A stretch of DNA of 64,000 nucleotides from NCBI RefSeq assembly GCF_041224545.1, contig NZ_JBGFGP010000124.1, positions 1 to 64,000 of the forward strand. Reading direction: 5' to 3'. Both the position numbers and the translations under genes were made by a program. The notes beneath the pieces were generated by a model. The model was not told where the DNA came from. It searched no databases and saw only the letters and a program-made list of their open reading frames with translations. Positions 44,370 through 53,171 of the stretch are shown one piece after another. This stretch comes from Sedimentitalea sp041224545 (GTDB taxonomy: Bacteria > Pseudomonadota > Alphaproteobacteria > Rhodobacterales > Rhodobacteraceae). The stretch's first letter is position 1. Every line of letters starts with the position of its first letter.

Positions 44370-45077
44370 TTAAGTCGGATCATCCAGAAGCCGTTGCATC
44401 GCGTCGGGGTCATGTACACGGATGCGGCCATATTCAAGACTGACCAGTTTCTCGCGCTCCATTTCCTTGAGCAGGATATTGGTGCGCTGGCGTGAGAGGT
44501 TGATCATCGAGGCCAGCGACTCCTGGCTGATCCGGATCTCCATGCCGCGCTTGCTGGGTTTGGCGATGCCGTGTGACTTGGCCATCGACAAGAGCCGCCA
44601 TGCCAGCCGCGCACGAGGTGTCCAGGTGGCAAATTGTTCGGCCACGTCCAGGGCCATGCGGAACCGTTGGCATAGAAAGCTCACCAGCGCTTCCTGAATG
44701 TCGCGGTTTTCCCACATCAGATCGCGCAGCGCCTTGGCCGGCACCGCCAGCACCTCGACATCCGTCTCGGCAATCGCATCGTGGCTTTCCGCGACCCCTT
44801 CAAGGCAGGGATGAACGCCCCAGAAATTGCCCGGCTCGACAAAGATCGACACAAACTCGTGCCCCGAGACCGTATGCGCCGAAAGCCGCGCCGTCCCCTT
44901 GAGCAAGACGAAAAACCGCGGCTCCTGAGCGCCGCGCTGCAGGATGAGCGCCCCCTTGGAAAAGGACTTGATGCTGCCTCTGCTCAACAGCGCCGCCACC
45001 GCCGATTGCGGCAAGGGGCGTTTGAGAATCTTGCTGTCGCTGATGAGGTTCGTAACCTCCTGCGCGCTCCATGCCAT
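44370..45077 (-). CDS. Crp/Fnr-family transcriptional regulator
   Basis: 235 residues. N-terminal cyclic-nucleotide-binding-like beta roll (GALILQRGAQEPRFFVLLKGTARLSAHTVSGHEFVSIFVEPGNFWGVHPCLEG), long dimer helix, and a C-terminal helix-turn-helix (RISQESLASMINLSRQRTNILLKEMEREKLVSLEYGRI). There is no N-terminal cysteine cluster, so it is not an FNR iron-sulfur sensor. It sits between the decarboxylase operon and the divergent sulfatase gene, and is a likely regulator of both. A 6-4-6 inverted repeat lies just upstream of its own start. Confidence 0.9.
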   Translation of the reverse strand: MAWSAQEVTNLISDSKILKRPLPQSAVAALLSRGSIKSFSKGALILQRGAQEPRFFVLLKGTARLSAHTVSGHEFVSIFVEPGNFWGVHPCLEGVAESHDAIAETDVEVLAVPAKALRDLMWENRDIQEALVSFLCQRFRMALDVAEQFATWTPRARLAWRLLSMAKSHGIAKPSKRGMEIRISQESLASMINLSRQRTNILLKEMEREKLVSLEYGRIRVHDPDAMQRLLDDPT

Positions 45078-45082
45078 GTGAT

Positions 45083-45098
45083 CACCTGCGTTCAGGTG
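45083..45098. promoter_or_regulatory. inverted repeat before the Crp/Fnr gene
   Basis: CACCTG-CGTT-CAGGTG, a perfect 6-4-6 inverted repeat, lies 5 to 21 bases upstream of the regulator's ATG and 85 bases before the sulfatase start. It could be an autoregulatory operator, and it overlaps the regulator's ribosome site. Role inferred. Confidence 0.4.
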
Positions 45099-45183
45099 TC
45101 CAGCCTAGCCGCAATGAATTGTCGCGCAAGTGATAGTGTGAAACGCCCGCCTCCTGAAGGCTGGGTGGAAAGTGGAGGACGAC

Positions 45184-47484
45184 ATGGCCAAGACTGACAA
45201 CGATCTGCTCAAGAACGGCGATCCGGCGGCGAACTGGAAAGGCAGGATGGGGCGGACATTCGCTGAATCCGAACCGCATTGGCCCGACCCGGTCGCCGCA
45301 CCGGAAGGCGCGCCAAACATTGTCGTCATCCTGCTCGACGATCTCGGTTTTGCCGAAATGGGCTGTTTTGGCTCCGAGATCGAGACTCCGAACATGGACC
45401 GGCTCGCGGCAAATGGCCTGCGCTTCAACAATTACACAACCGTTCCGATGTGCGCGCCCGCCCGCGCGGCGATCATGACTGGCAAAAACCCGCATTCGGT
45501 GGGTGTTGGTTGGCTGACCCATGCAAATCCCGGTTTTCCCGGCTTTCAGGCAGGGGAAATTTCCAAGGACGCGCCCACCTTCCCCGAACTGCTGCGCGAC
45601 AACGGGTATTCAACCTATGCCGTCGGCAAATGGCATAACGCGGCTGATTACAATGTCTCCGCCGCCTCCGACAAATCCTCATGGCCCTTGCAGCGCGGGT
45701 TTGACCGGTTCTACGGATTTCTAGGTGCAGAGACGAATTACCACGCCCCCGGTCAGATCGTCGAAGGGAACGAACTTTGCTCGATCGGGGAGTACGGCGA
45801 GAACTACTTTTCGACCGATGACTTCGCCGACAAGGCCATCGCCATGCTCAAGGCGCACAAGACGGCTGCACCCGACAAACCTTTTCTGATGTATTTCGCC
45901 ACGAACGCGCCGCATACACCACACCACGCCAAGCCCGAGGACATGGCCAAGTACAAGGGCCGCTATGACGCGGGCTGGGATGCGATCCGTCGCGAACGCT
46001 ATGCGCGCCAGAAGAAGATGGGCGTGATCGGGGATTGGGATTTGCCGGACTTGTCGCCCGGCGTGCCGAAATGGGAAGACATGCCCGAAGACCAGCTCGA
46101 CATCATGGCCGCCTACATGGAAATCTATGCCGGGCTCGTCGACAATACCGACCAGAACATCGGTCGCCTCGTAAACGCGCTTGAAGAGATCGGCGAGCTT
46201 GAGAACACCCTGATCCTGATCACATCCGACAACGGCGCCTCTTCGATCGGGGGCGACGACGGCGCAGCGAATTTCACCGAAAAGCGCGTCACGCAGCAGG
46301 AAAACCCCGAGCTTGCCCGCAGGATGCTGGAAACCGGCGCATTGGGCGCGGTCAACACCTCGCCCGCCTACCCCAAGGGTTGGGGCAATGCCGGAAATAC
46401 GCCCTTCCGCTTTTTCAAACGTACCCCGATGAACGGCGGTATCCGCGTTCCGCTTGTCGCCCACTGGCCCGCCAAATTGCAGGACAAGGGCGCCATTCGC
46501 AGCGAATGGGTGCATGTTACGGATGTCATGCCCACCCTGCTGGACCTTCTGGGCCTCGACTATCCTGCGCAGCACAATGGTTACCGCACCCGCACGCTGA
46601 ACGGCGTCAGCTTTCTCGACGTGCTCATGGACGGCGCAGCCACGTCGAGACGATCCGAGCAATATTACGAACTCGAAGGCAACCGCGGCTACATAAGCGG
46701 GAAATGGAAGATCGCCTCGTTGCAACCGCCGGGCACAAAGATAGATCTCGACAACTGGCTCCTGTTCGACATCGAGGCCGACCCGACCGAAATCGTCAAT
46801 CTCGCGGCGGAGCATCCGGATGTGCTCAGGAACCTGATCGAGCGCTTTGATCAGGACGCGTTCGAGAACTATGCCTATCCGCTCGACAATCGCACTCTTG
46901 TGCGCGCGCTCACCCATGATCCGCACCGGATCAAGGATGTGAATCGCCCCTATGTCTTCTATCAGGGCACGGAAAGCGTGCAGGCCGTTCAGGCCTCGGC
47001 GCTGTTTGCCGACCGTGACTATGAACTGACCTGTGACTTCGACCATGCAACCGGCATGGAAGGCGTGCTCTTTGCGCTTGGCGACAGCCTGCGCGGCTTT
47101 TGCGCCTTTGTGAAAGAGGGCGAACTGGTCGTTCACTATAACGGCGGTTTCCTCGTGAAACGCGATCTGCGGCTGCCGATCACCGACGGAAACCAGCGCC
47201 TGACCATCTCGCACAAGGCCAAGGGGCGCTTGCAGGGCGAGGCACATATCTCACTCGCGAACGGTGCGAATGGCGATCTGAACATGTCGCCCTGCATCCT
47301 TTTTCTCAACGGCGAGGGTTTCGACGTGGGCCTTGATCGCAAGACCAAGGTATCCGCCGAATGCGAGGGTCGCGGCACCTTCGAATACCCGGGCCGTATC
47401 AACTGGGTGAAGGTCGTTCCCGGCCCCCAGGCCCCCGGCAGCATGGTCAACCGCGCCGAGGCGCTGGCACAAAAGGACTGGTAG
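45184..47484 (+). CDS. FGly-type arylsulfatase
   Basis: 766 residues, with a sulfatase core of about 550 and a C-terminal beta extension. Metal-binding VVILLDDLGFAEMGCFGSEIETPNMDRLA, then the formylglycine site CAPAR with Cys90 (CxPxR), which is converted to formylglycine. Also SVGVGWLTH, KWHNAADYN and the LITSDNGAS segment. No signal peptide is apparent, so a cytoplasmic location is likely and unusual for a scavenging sulfatase. ATG 45184 is used because GGAGG lies just before it. The sulfotransferase gene follows after 4 bases. Confidence 0.93.
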   Translation: MAKTDNDLLKNGDPAANWKGRMGRTFAESEPHWPDPVAAPEGAPNIVVILLDDLGFAEMGCFGSEIETPNMDRLAANGLRFNNYTTVPMCAPARAAIMTGKNPHSVGVGWLTHANPGFPGFQAGEISKDAPTFPELLRDNGYSTYAVGKWHNAADYNVSAASDKSSWPLQRGFDRFYGFLGAETNYHAPGQIVEGNELCSIGEYGENYFSTDDFADKAIAMLKAHKTAAPDKPFLMYFATNAPHTPHHAKPEDMAKYKGRYDAGWDAIRRERYARQKKMGVIGDWDLPDLSPGVPKWEDMPEDQLDIMAAYMEIYAGLVDNTDQNIGRLVNALEEIGELENTLILITSDNGASSIGGDDGAANFTEKRVTQQENPELARRMLETGALGAVNTSPAYPKGWGNAGNTPFRFFKRTPMNGGIRVPLVAHWPAKLQDKGAIRSEWVHVTDVMPTLLDLLGLDYPAQHNGYRTRTLNGVSFLDVLMDGAATSRRSEQYYELEGNRGYISGKWKIASLQPPGTKIDLDNWLLFDIEADPTEIVNLAAEHPDVLRNLIERFDQDAFENYAYPLDNRTLVRALTHDPHRIKDVNRPYVFYQGTESVQAVQASALFADRDYELTCDFDHATGMEGVLFALGDSLRGFCAFVKEGELVVHYNGGFLVKRDLRLPITDGNQRLTISHKAKGRLQGEAHISLANGANGDLNMSPCILFLNGEGFDVGLDRKTKVSAECEGRGTFEYPGRINWVKVVPGPQAPGSMVNRAEALAQKDW

Positions 47485-47488
47485 GCAC

Positions 47489-48682
47489 ATGAGCGACATC
47501 GAACAGCGTATCCGCACGCATTTCCCGCAACTCGTCGAACAGATGAACGCCGTACCCGAGGAATTTGCGCCGGGCTGGCTCAAGGTGGCTGCCCGCCGGA
47601 ACATCGGCCTCGACGATTTCGGCCCCGACATCTTCGAAGAGCCGCTGGAACGGCTCTGCAACTCGGTCAACCGGGATGCCAATCTCAACGTCTACGGGCG
47701 GATGCTGCTCGCCGGCATGATCACGACGCAGCTGGAAAACCGTCTGCTGATGCAACGCCTTCGCGCGGCGGGCGCGCTTGGACCGCGTCCGACCCCACCC
47801 ATTATCGTGACCGGCCTGCCGCGCACCGGGACGACCTTTCTGCACCGGCTTCTGGCCTCCGATCCGAACCACGCCTCTCTGCCGTACTGGCAGCTCATGC
47901 GCCCGTTCTCGCGCGGTGAAAGCGATACGCCGGAAATGCGCCTCGCTGAGGCGAAAGCGGTGCTGGATGTGCGCCGCAAGATCACGCCCGAGCTTGATGG
48001 CGTGCATCTCATCCGTGCCGACCGCCCCGAAGAATGCATGTTCATGACCGCCAGTTCGATGCAATCGCGGCTCTACTGGAACCTGGCGCCGGTCTATTCG
48101 TTCATGGATTGGTACAATCAGGCCGACCGCACCGGTAAATACGTGGAATACATTGAGGCGCTGTCCTACCTGCAGACGCAGTACCCGGGCCAGCGGCTTG
48201 TATTGAAAGCACCCGATCACGTGGATGGTCTCGCTGAATTGCTGGACGTGTTTCCGGAAGCGATTATTGTTCAGACCCACCGCGACATGTCGGAACAATT
48301 CGGCAGCTACATGAGCCTTGGCCGTGTCTCACGCAAGCTCTCGGTGAAGGCGCTCGACAGCGCGCGCGAGGTCGAGGCCATACTTGGGCTCACCGACAGT
48401 TCGATCACCCGCAATCTGGCCGCCCGCCAGCGCCACCCCGGAAAGATACTCGACATCCGATATGCCGACCTGACGGCGGATCCGCTCGAATGCGTCGAAA
48501 AGATCTATGCCCACGCGGACATCGTATTTTCGGATGCCCAACGCACCGCCCTCGCCGCGCATCTTCAAGACAACACCAAAGGCAAGCATGGGGCGCATGA
48601 CTACGACCTGTCGGAATTCGGGATGACCGTTTCTGAAATCAAGTCTCGCTACGCCGACTACGAATCGCGGTTCCTGACCTAA
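47489..48682 (+). CDS. sulfotransferase-family protein
   Basis: 397 residues. The 5'-phosphosulfate-binding loop is VTGLPRTGTTFLHRLL (residues 107-122), and the downstream Lys-Ser/His region is VLKAPDHVDGLAELLDVFPEAIIVQTHRDMSE, the PAPS 3'-phosphate motif. It would transfer sulfate from PAPS to an alcohol or amine. It is 4 bases downstream of a sulfatase gene, so two opposite sulfate-ester activities are made from one transcript. No signal peptide. Confidence 0.9.
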   Translation: MSDIEQRIRTHFPQLVEQMNAVPEEFAPGWLKVAARRNIGLDDFGPDIFEEPLERLCNSVNRDANLNVYGRMLLAGMITTQLENRLLMQRLRAAGALGPRPTPPIIVTGLPRTGTTFLHRLLASDPNHASLPYWQLMRPFSRGESDTPEMRLAEAKAVLDVRRKITPELDGVHLIRADRPEECMFMTASSMQSRLYWNLAPVYSFMDWYNQADRTGKYVEYIEALSYLQTQYPGQRLVLKAPDHVDGLAELLDVFPEAIIVQTHRDMSEQFGSYMSLGRVSRKLSVKALDSAREVEAILGLTDSSITRNLAARQRHPGKILDIRYADLTADPLECVEKIYAHADIVFSDAQRTALAAHLQDNTKGKHGAHDYDLSEFGMTVSEIKSRYADYESRFLT

Positions 48683-48878
48683 CGAACGCCGCCTCGCAAT
48701 TCGGAGCATGACCTGAATAAAAAACTCTTCTCTGCCGGCCCAAGGACGGCAACGAGACGGCGCATGCCGAAAAAAAGCGCGGCGGCATTCACCCGGGTCC
48801 AGAGCATAAATGGCGCCTGAATCTCTGAATGGCGAGCGGAGCCGTTTCAGTGCTCCGCTCGATGTTGAGTGTTTTGCT

Positions 48879-49952
48879 TCAGTCGAGACCGAGTTGTTCG
48901 GCAAGACGCATGCCCGGATCAAGCACGCGAACCTCGTTCTCGTTGTATTCCGGCATGTTCTCCAGCTGGGATTGCGTGAACTCGGGCAGGATCAATTCAT
49001 CTTCGCGGAGGATCAGCTTCTCCACGGGAACGGCGACTTCGTTCTCGCCCATTCCGAGAAAACCGCCAACGCCGATGATTGCGACGATCGTCTGTCCGCG
49101 CACGCCGATGAAGTCGACTTCGCCCACATCCTCGCCGGTTTCGGTCGCAACGCTACGACCGATCAGATCATCTGCCCGCCGGTTGAAAATAGGCAGCGGC
49201 TTGACGGATTCCTGATAGCGAGCGCGATCTTCGTTGGACATATTGCCAGCTTCGTCCGCATTGAAGTTTTCCATCACGACGCGGGCCTGCATCTGTTCGA
49301 CATCGACATTCGCTTCGCCGCCATCGACCACGTTGACCTCGGGTTCTTCGCTTGTCACCGAGACATTCGCGGAGTCACCCTGTTCGACGTTTACCTGTGC
49401 ATCTTCCTGGGTGACGTCGACCTGCGCTTCCTGCGCGTCGGAGATGTTCACCTGTGCCTCGCCTTTCTGGTACTCGATGCGCGGCTGTGCTTCCTGAATG
49501 GTAATTCTCGGTTCCGGGCGAATGAAACGTACTACCGGTTCGGGCTGATCAAGGTCGATGATCGGCTCACCGGTCTCTACATCGACCTGCGGCTTGGGGA
49601 CCATCACCGTCACCACGGGTTCGGGGATCCGCACAGTGATCTGTGGCTGAGCCTGTTCGACCGTGATGATCGGGGCCTGCTGCCGTACGCGCACGGTGGG
49701 TTCAGGGACAACGACAGTGATTTCGGGTTGCGGCTGTTCAACCGTGACCACCGGCTGGCCCTGTGTCACTTCGACATTGGGATCAGGCACTGTCACGTTA
49801 ACCGTGGCGTCTTCCTGCTCCACGACGACCTGGCCGCCCTCGGTCTGAACAACGGTTTCTTCTGTCTTGTCATTGGATTGTGCAAGGGCACCGCTGGCGA
49901 CAAATGCGCTGACGGCAACTGTACCCAAAAGCGTTTTGATTGGCTGTTTCAT
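48879..49952 (-). CDS. exported repetitive protein with C-terminal PRC-barrel
   Basis: 357 residues. Signal peptide cleaved near Ala24 (VASGALAQ). Residues about 45-200 are a run of short valine/proline repeats of the form PxPxVxVxQ (for example PDPNVEVTQGQPVVTVEQPQ), with three or four near copies at about 20 residues each. Residues about 265-340 hold a PRC-barrel (LIGRSVATETGEDVGEVDFIGVRGQTIVAIIGVGG). The repeat part looks like an extended periplasmic or surface fibre. Roseobacters carry similar proteins, of unknown function. Confidence 0.82.
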   Translation of the reverse strand: MKQPIKTLLGTVAVSAFVASGALAQSNDKTEETVVQTEGGQVVVEQEDATVNVTVPDPNVEVTQGQPVVTVEQPQPEITVVVPEPTVRVRQQAPIITVEQAQPQITVRIPEPVVTVMVPKPQVDVETGEPIIDLDQPEPVVRFIRPEPRITIQEAQPRIEYQKGEAQVNISDAQEAQVDVTQEDAQVNVEQGDSANVSVTSEEPEVNVVDGGEANVDVEQMQARVVMENFNADEAGNMSNEDRARYQESVKPLPIFNRRADDLIGRSVATETGEDVGEVDFIGVRGQTIVAIIGVGGFLGMGENEVAVPVEKLILREDELILPEFTQSQLENMPEYNENEVRVLDPGMRLAEQLGLD

Positions 49953-50849
49953 CTGTGGTCCTCTTTGCGAACGGCGAAAACGGTCGGCACTCTGCGCATC
50001 GGATTCCGTCTCCCCCGATCAATTTGAATTTCCGTGCGAATCCCGCCTGAGGCTGTTCGTCCGGAGCCCGGGATGGCAGGCTTGTCTACCCCCCGAGTCT
50101 GGGCATGAGGATAATTGGATTGCGCCCGAGGGCGTGCGGAGTGGCACTAAACTGGAACAAGAATTGGGCGTTTTATTCGCATCCAGACCGCGTTGCTGCA
50201 CGACTCGGCGCCCGAGGGTCGTTTGGCCGATGCCATATCGAAAACCCGAAGCACCGCATCAAGCGCGACAGGCGCTGCACCCTGACAGTCAAGTTGCGGA
50301 GCTTCGAATCCGTGTTGTCGCGATGCCCGTTTTGCCGTGCCTGACCCAATGGCGGCAGAGACCGCATACGATATGTCTTCGAAGGTAAGAAACTGCGGGC
50401 GTGCCACCTGAATTGAGCGACAGAGTCGCGCATGAAACGTCCGATTCACCCCTCTCAAGGACACCCGCATAAAGTGTGCGAACAACCTCTGTGCAGATGC
50501 GGATCAGGGTCAGATGAAAGCCCCGCATCGCTGACAACTCTGACGGTGCCTTCTGGTTCCCGATCGACGGCCCTCATAATTTCAAAATAAAATCAACTCT
50601 ATAGACTGTTCTTTGGCCGTGATGACCCGGTTCGTCTTTTCAATCCGTCCACCTTTCGAGCCGCCCAAAATAGCTGCGGTGACTTCCCCGCACCGCACGA
50701 ATCCACCGGAGCGAGGACGAGGAAAATATTTCTTTTGAATTCATGTATTTGGGTCTCTCGTTCAAGAAAAACTGCTATTTCGTTAATAATTTTGTATACT
50801 GAGTGGAAAAAAAATTGAATTTTAGAGAACAGCACAGGGAGGATCATCA
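49953..50849. promoter_or_regulatory. long non-coding gap with permease-module promoter
   Basis: 897 bases with no gene that I can support. The first 600 are GC-rich and look like decayed coding sequence, but no frame gives a family I recognise. From about 50560 the sequence becomes AT-rich. A possible -10 TATACT lies at 50795-50800, about 55 bases before the ATG of the first small membrane protein, and a GGGAGG ribosome site follows. The -35 is not convincing. Confidence 0.45.
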
Positions 50850-51146
50850 ATGACAGACAGCATGAAATCCAGAATCAACCGAATGTATATGGGCGACGTT
50901 TTCTTCGCCTTCGGTTTCGTCGTCGTACTTTGGGCTGTGGTGATTTTCGTCTTCCTCAGTGTCGTGTCACTGATCGGGGGCGGAGCGATTTCCAATGTCC
51001 TACTGCTGGGCGCAGCCCTTGTGCTGCTTTTCAATACGGCCGCCATCATCGCGATGATCCGGCACTACGCGCATGACAAGGATTTCATCTACGGCCTAGA
51101 TATCCGCCATCTCGACGAGATGAAGCAGGTAAAGCGTCAGGGTTGA
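50850..51146 (+). CDS. small membrane protein, first gene of the permease module
   Basis: 98 residues with two membrane segments (about 18-43 VFFAFGFVVVLWAVVIFVFLSVVSLIG and 48-69 NVLLLGAALVLLFNTAAIIAMI). The C-terminus is charged and cytosolic or periplasmic (RHYAHDKDFIYGLDIRHLDEMKQVKRQG). I recognise no family. A GGGAGG ribosome site precedes the ATG. The next gene starts 11 bases after its stop. Probable accessory subunit of the APC permease downstream. Confidence 0.78.
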   Translation: MTDSMKSRINRMYMGDVFFAFGFVVVLWAVVIFVFLSVVSLIGGGAISNVLLLGAALVLLFNTAAIIAMIRHYAHDKDFIYGLDIRHLDEMKQVKRQG

Positions 51147-51157
51147 GGAAAACGGAT

Positions 51158-51535
51158 ATGAAAAAATTTTACGAGCCCCCCAAACAAAGCGGTATCGGGC
51201 AATTCTTCGATTCTGCCTTTCTCTTGGTACTGGTCTATGTCGCCCTGTTCGTTCCGCTGATTCTCGGACTGACAGGTGCGGGCAGTACAAATGACGTGCC
51301 CGAAACGATCAGTTGGGAAACGCTGGATCAGAACGAGGTCATGCAGGCCCAATGGGAGAAGCTGGGCTACACCCCGGAGACCGCCGCAGAAATCATCACG
51401 ACCAAATTCGACTACTCGATCAATCCGGTTCTTCTGATCATCACTGCGGTCGTGATCATCGGCTACTTCGTCTTCCTCGTCAAAGTTTCGGACAAGGAGT
51501 ACCGCGACGTCATCAGGGAGAAGTTCGACTCCTGA
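51158..51535 (+). CDS. small membrane protein, second gene of the permease module
   Basis: 125 residues. Two membrane segments (about 18-42 and 89-110) bracket a roughly 45-residue polar loop (STNDVPETISWETLDQNEVMQAQWEKLGYTPETAAEIITTKF) probably in the periplasm. A C-terminal DKEYRDVIREKFDS tail follows. No family recognised. GAGGA precedes the ATG, and the gene is 11 bases after the previous stop. Topology resembles small accessory subunits of secondary transporters. Confidence 0.78.
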   Translation: MKKFYEPPKQSGIGQFFDSAFLLVLVYVALFVPLILGLTGAGSTNDVPETISWETLDQNEVMQAQWEKLGYTPETAAEIITTKFDYSINPVLLIITAVVIIGYFVFLVKVSDKEYRDVIREKFDS

Positions 51536-51562
51536 AATGTGTCGAACGGGAAAGGGACAAAA

Positions 51563-51748
51563 ATGTGGATCATTCTGGAATACGCGGCCTGGGCGATATC
51601 GGGAGGATTGCTCCTTTGGATGTTGGCCGACGCGGCAAGGGTTAATCGCGAATTCGACGAGGACGTGCTGTTGTCGTCACGCGAGGGGGTCGATGAGCTG
51701 ATCGAGCACGGGGAAGTGCCGGAAGCGGAGGGGTCGAAAAATGACTGA
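51563..51748 (+). CDS. small membrane protein, third gene of the permease module
   Basis: 61 residues with one membrane helix (WIILEYAAWAISGGLLLWMLADAA) and an acidic tail (EFDEDVLLSSREGVDELIEHGEVPEAEGSKND). No family recognised. AGGGA precedes the ATG. Its stop overlaps the permease start by 8 bases, so translation is coupled. Single-helix subunits of this type often stabilise or tune larger transporters. Confidence 0.75.
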   Translation: MWIILEYAAWAISGGLLLWMLADAARVNREFDEDVLLSSREGVDELIEHGEVPEAEGSKND

Positions 51749-53159
51749 TGGAACTGCCAACGGAGCGGCTGCAAGCGGGGCTGCTGCAAGCGGTGACGAA
51801 CGCGTCGGCCTGCTGCGTGTTCTGGGGCCGGTGCATGTCTGGGCGCTTGGCGTGGGCATCGTGCTTGTCGGTGAATTCATGGGCTGGAACTTTTCGGTCG
51901 GAAAAGGCGGGGCACTGGGTGCCCTGATCGCCTGCTGGATCATCGGACTGCTATATACCTGCGTCGCGATGATCGATTCCGAGGTCACCTCGACGGTTGC
52001 CGCTGCCGGCGGACAATATGCGCAGGCCAAGCACATCATGGGACCGCTGATGGCGTTCAATGTCGGCCTGTATCTGGTGATGGCCTATACGATGCTTGAG
52101 GCCGCAGACGCGCTGATCGTCGGCGACCTTCTTGTCATCCTGGCCGAACAGACAGGCTATACGGATCTCGACCCGAAACCCTTTGTGATCATGATCATCG
52201 CCTTTCTGGCCTTCATGAATTATCGCGGCGTGTTCATGACGCTGACACTGAACTTCGTGATTACGGCGGCGGCCTTCGTCTCGATCATCATCCTGTTCAT
52301 CGGCGTGCAACCATGGCAGCCGGGGGCAATCCTTCAGCATCAGGGGCTTTTGACGGATCTGCCATATGGCTGGATCGGTGTGATTGCGGCATTCCAGTTC
52401 GGCATCTGGTACTATCTCGGGATTGAAGGCACCTGTCAGGCCGCCGAAGAAGTGCGCTCGCCCAGCCGTTCATTGCCGCTGGGAACGATGACCGGGATCA
52501 TGACGCTGCTGATTGCGGCGACGTTGACATGGTATGTCTGTTCGGGGCTGCTGCCCTGGGAATATCTCGGCCAGGCAACCGTGCCGCTCTATGACGCGGC
52601 CCGCATGACCGGAAGCACGACCCTGCAGGTATTCCTGTTCGTCGGCACCATGTTTGCGGCCACCGCATCGGCAAACGGTTGTATCAACGATGCGTCCCGC
52701 GCGTGGTTCTCGATGGGCCGTGACCGTTATATGCCGCTTTGGTTCGGCGCCGTGCACCCACGGTACCGCACGCCTTACAGGTCGATCCTGTTCCTGATCC
52801 CGATTGCCGTATCCTTCGCGTTTACCGGCCTTCTCGACCAGGTGATCACCTTCTCGATCCTGTCGGGCCTTCTGGGCTATACTTTCATGCCGATCAACAT
52901 GATCATGTTCCGCAAGAAGTGGCCGCTGGGCAGCATCCACCGGGGCTATGTGCATCCGTTCCACCCGCTGCCGGCGATTGTGCTCATGGTGCTGTGCATC
53001 ACCACGTTCTTCGCGACCTATCTGGGCTTCGGGACACAGTTGCTGGCCATGATGTGCTTCTACATCATCGTGTCCTTGTGGTTCTCGATGCATCGTTACA
53101 AATATGTCCGGCGCGCCGATCAGTTCACGATGAACTGGCCAAAACCGCTGGGTTACTGA
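51741..53159 (+). CDS. APC-superfamily amino-acid/ethanolamine-type permease
   Basis: 472 residues with about 12 membrane segments. The N-terminal VHVWALGVGIVLVGEFMGWNFSVGKGG and AAGGQYAQAKHIMGPLMAFNVGLY segments match the APC superfamily, closest in feel to ethanolamine permeases. The N-terminal Ala/Gly-rich tail (AASGAAASGD) is low complexity. Substrate unknown; no catabolic enzyme adjoins it. Preceded by three small membrane genes and followed by a universal stress protein, so it may work as a multi-subunit or regulated transporter. Confidence 0.87.
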   Translation: MTDGTANGAAASGAAASGDERVGLLRVLGPVHVWALGVGIVLVGEFMGWNFSVGKGGALGALIACWIIGLLYTCVAMIDSEVTSTVAAAGGQYAQAKHIMGPLMAFNVGLYLVMAYTMLEAADALIVGDLLVILAEQTGYTDLDPKPFVIMIIAFLAFMNYRGVFMTLTLNFVITAAAFVSIIILFIGVQPWQPGAILQHQGLLTDLPYGWIGVIAAFQFGIWYYLGIEGTCQAAEEVRSPSRSLPLGTMTGIMTLLIAATLTWYVCSGLLPWEYLGQATVPLYDAARMTGSTTLQVFLFVGTMFAATASANGCINDASRAWFSMGRDRYMPLWFGAVHPRYRTPYRSILFLIPIAVSFAFTGLLDQVITFSILSGLLGYTFMPINMIMFRKKWPLGSIHRGYVHPFHPLPAIVLMVLCITTFFATYLGFGTQLLAMMCFYIIVSLWFSMHRYKYVRRADQFTMNWPKPLGY

Positions 53160-53171
53160 GGAGTCGGCGTC

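Noticed and set aside
45721..47247. A 508-codon minus-strand frame
   Set aside because: Antisense to the sulfatase gene, whose CAPAR site and metal motifs are real. No motif on the minus strand.
48885..49850. Possible CRISPR-like repeats
   Set aside because: The repeats are protein-coding Val/Pro repeats with variable DNA sequence and no constant spacers.
48810..50027. A 405-codon plus-strand frame with apparent Asp/His repeats
   Set aside because: The repeats mirror the Val/Pro repeats of the exported PRC-barrel gene on the other strand. It is a shadow.
50147..50485. A minus-strand frame in the long gap before the permease module
   Set aside because: No start signal, no recognised family and unlike local codon use. 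It may be decayed coding DNA but I cannot support a gene.
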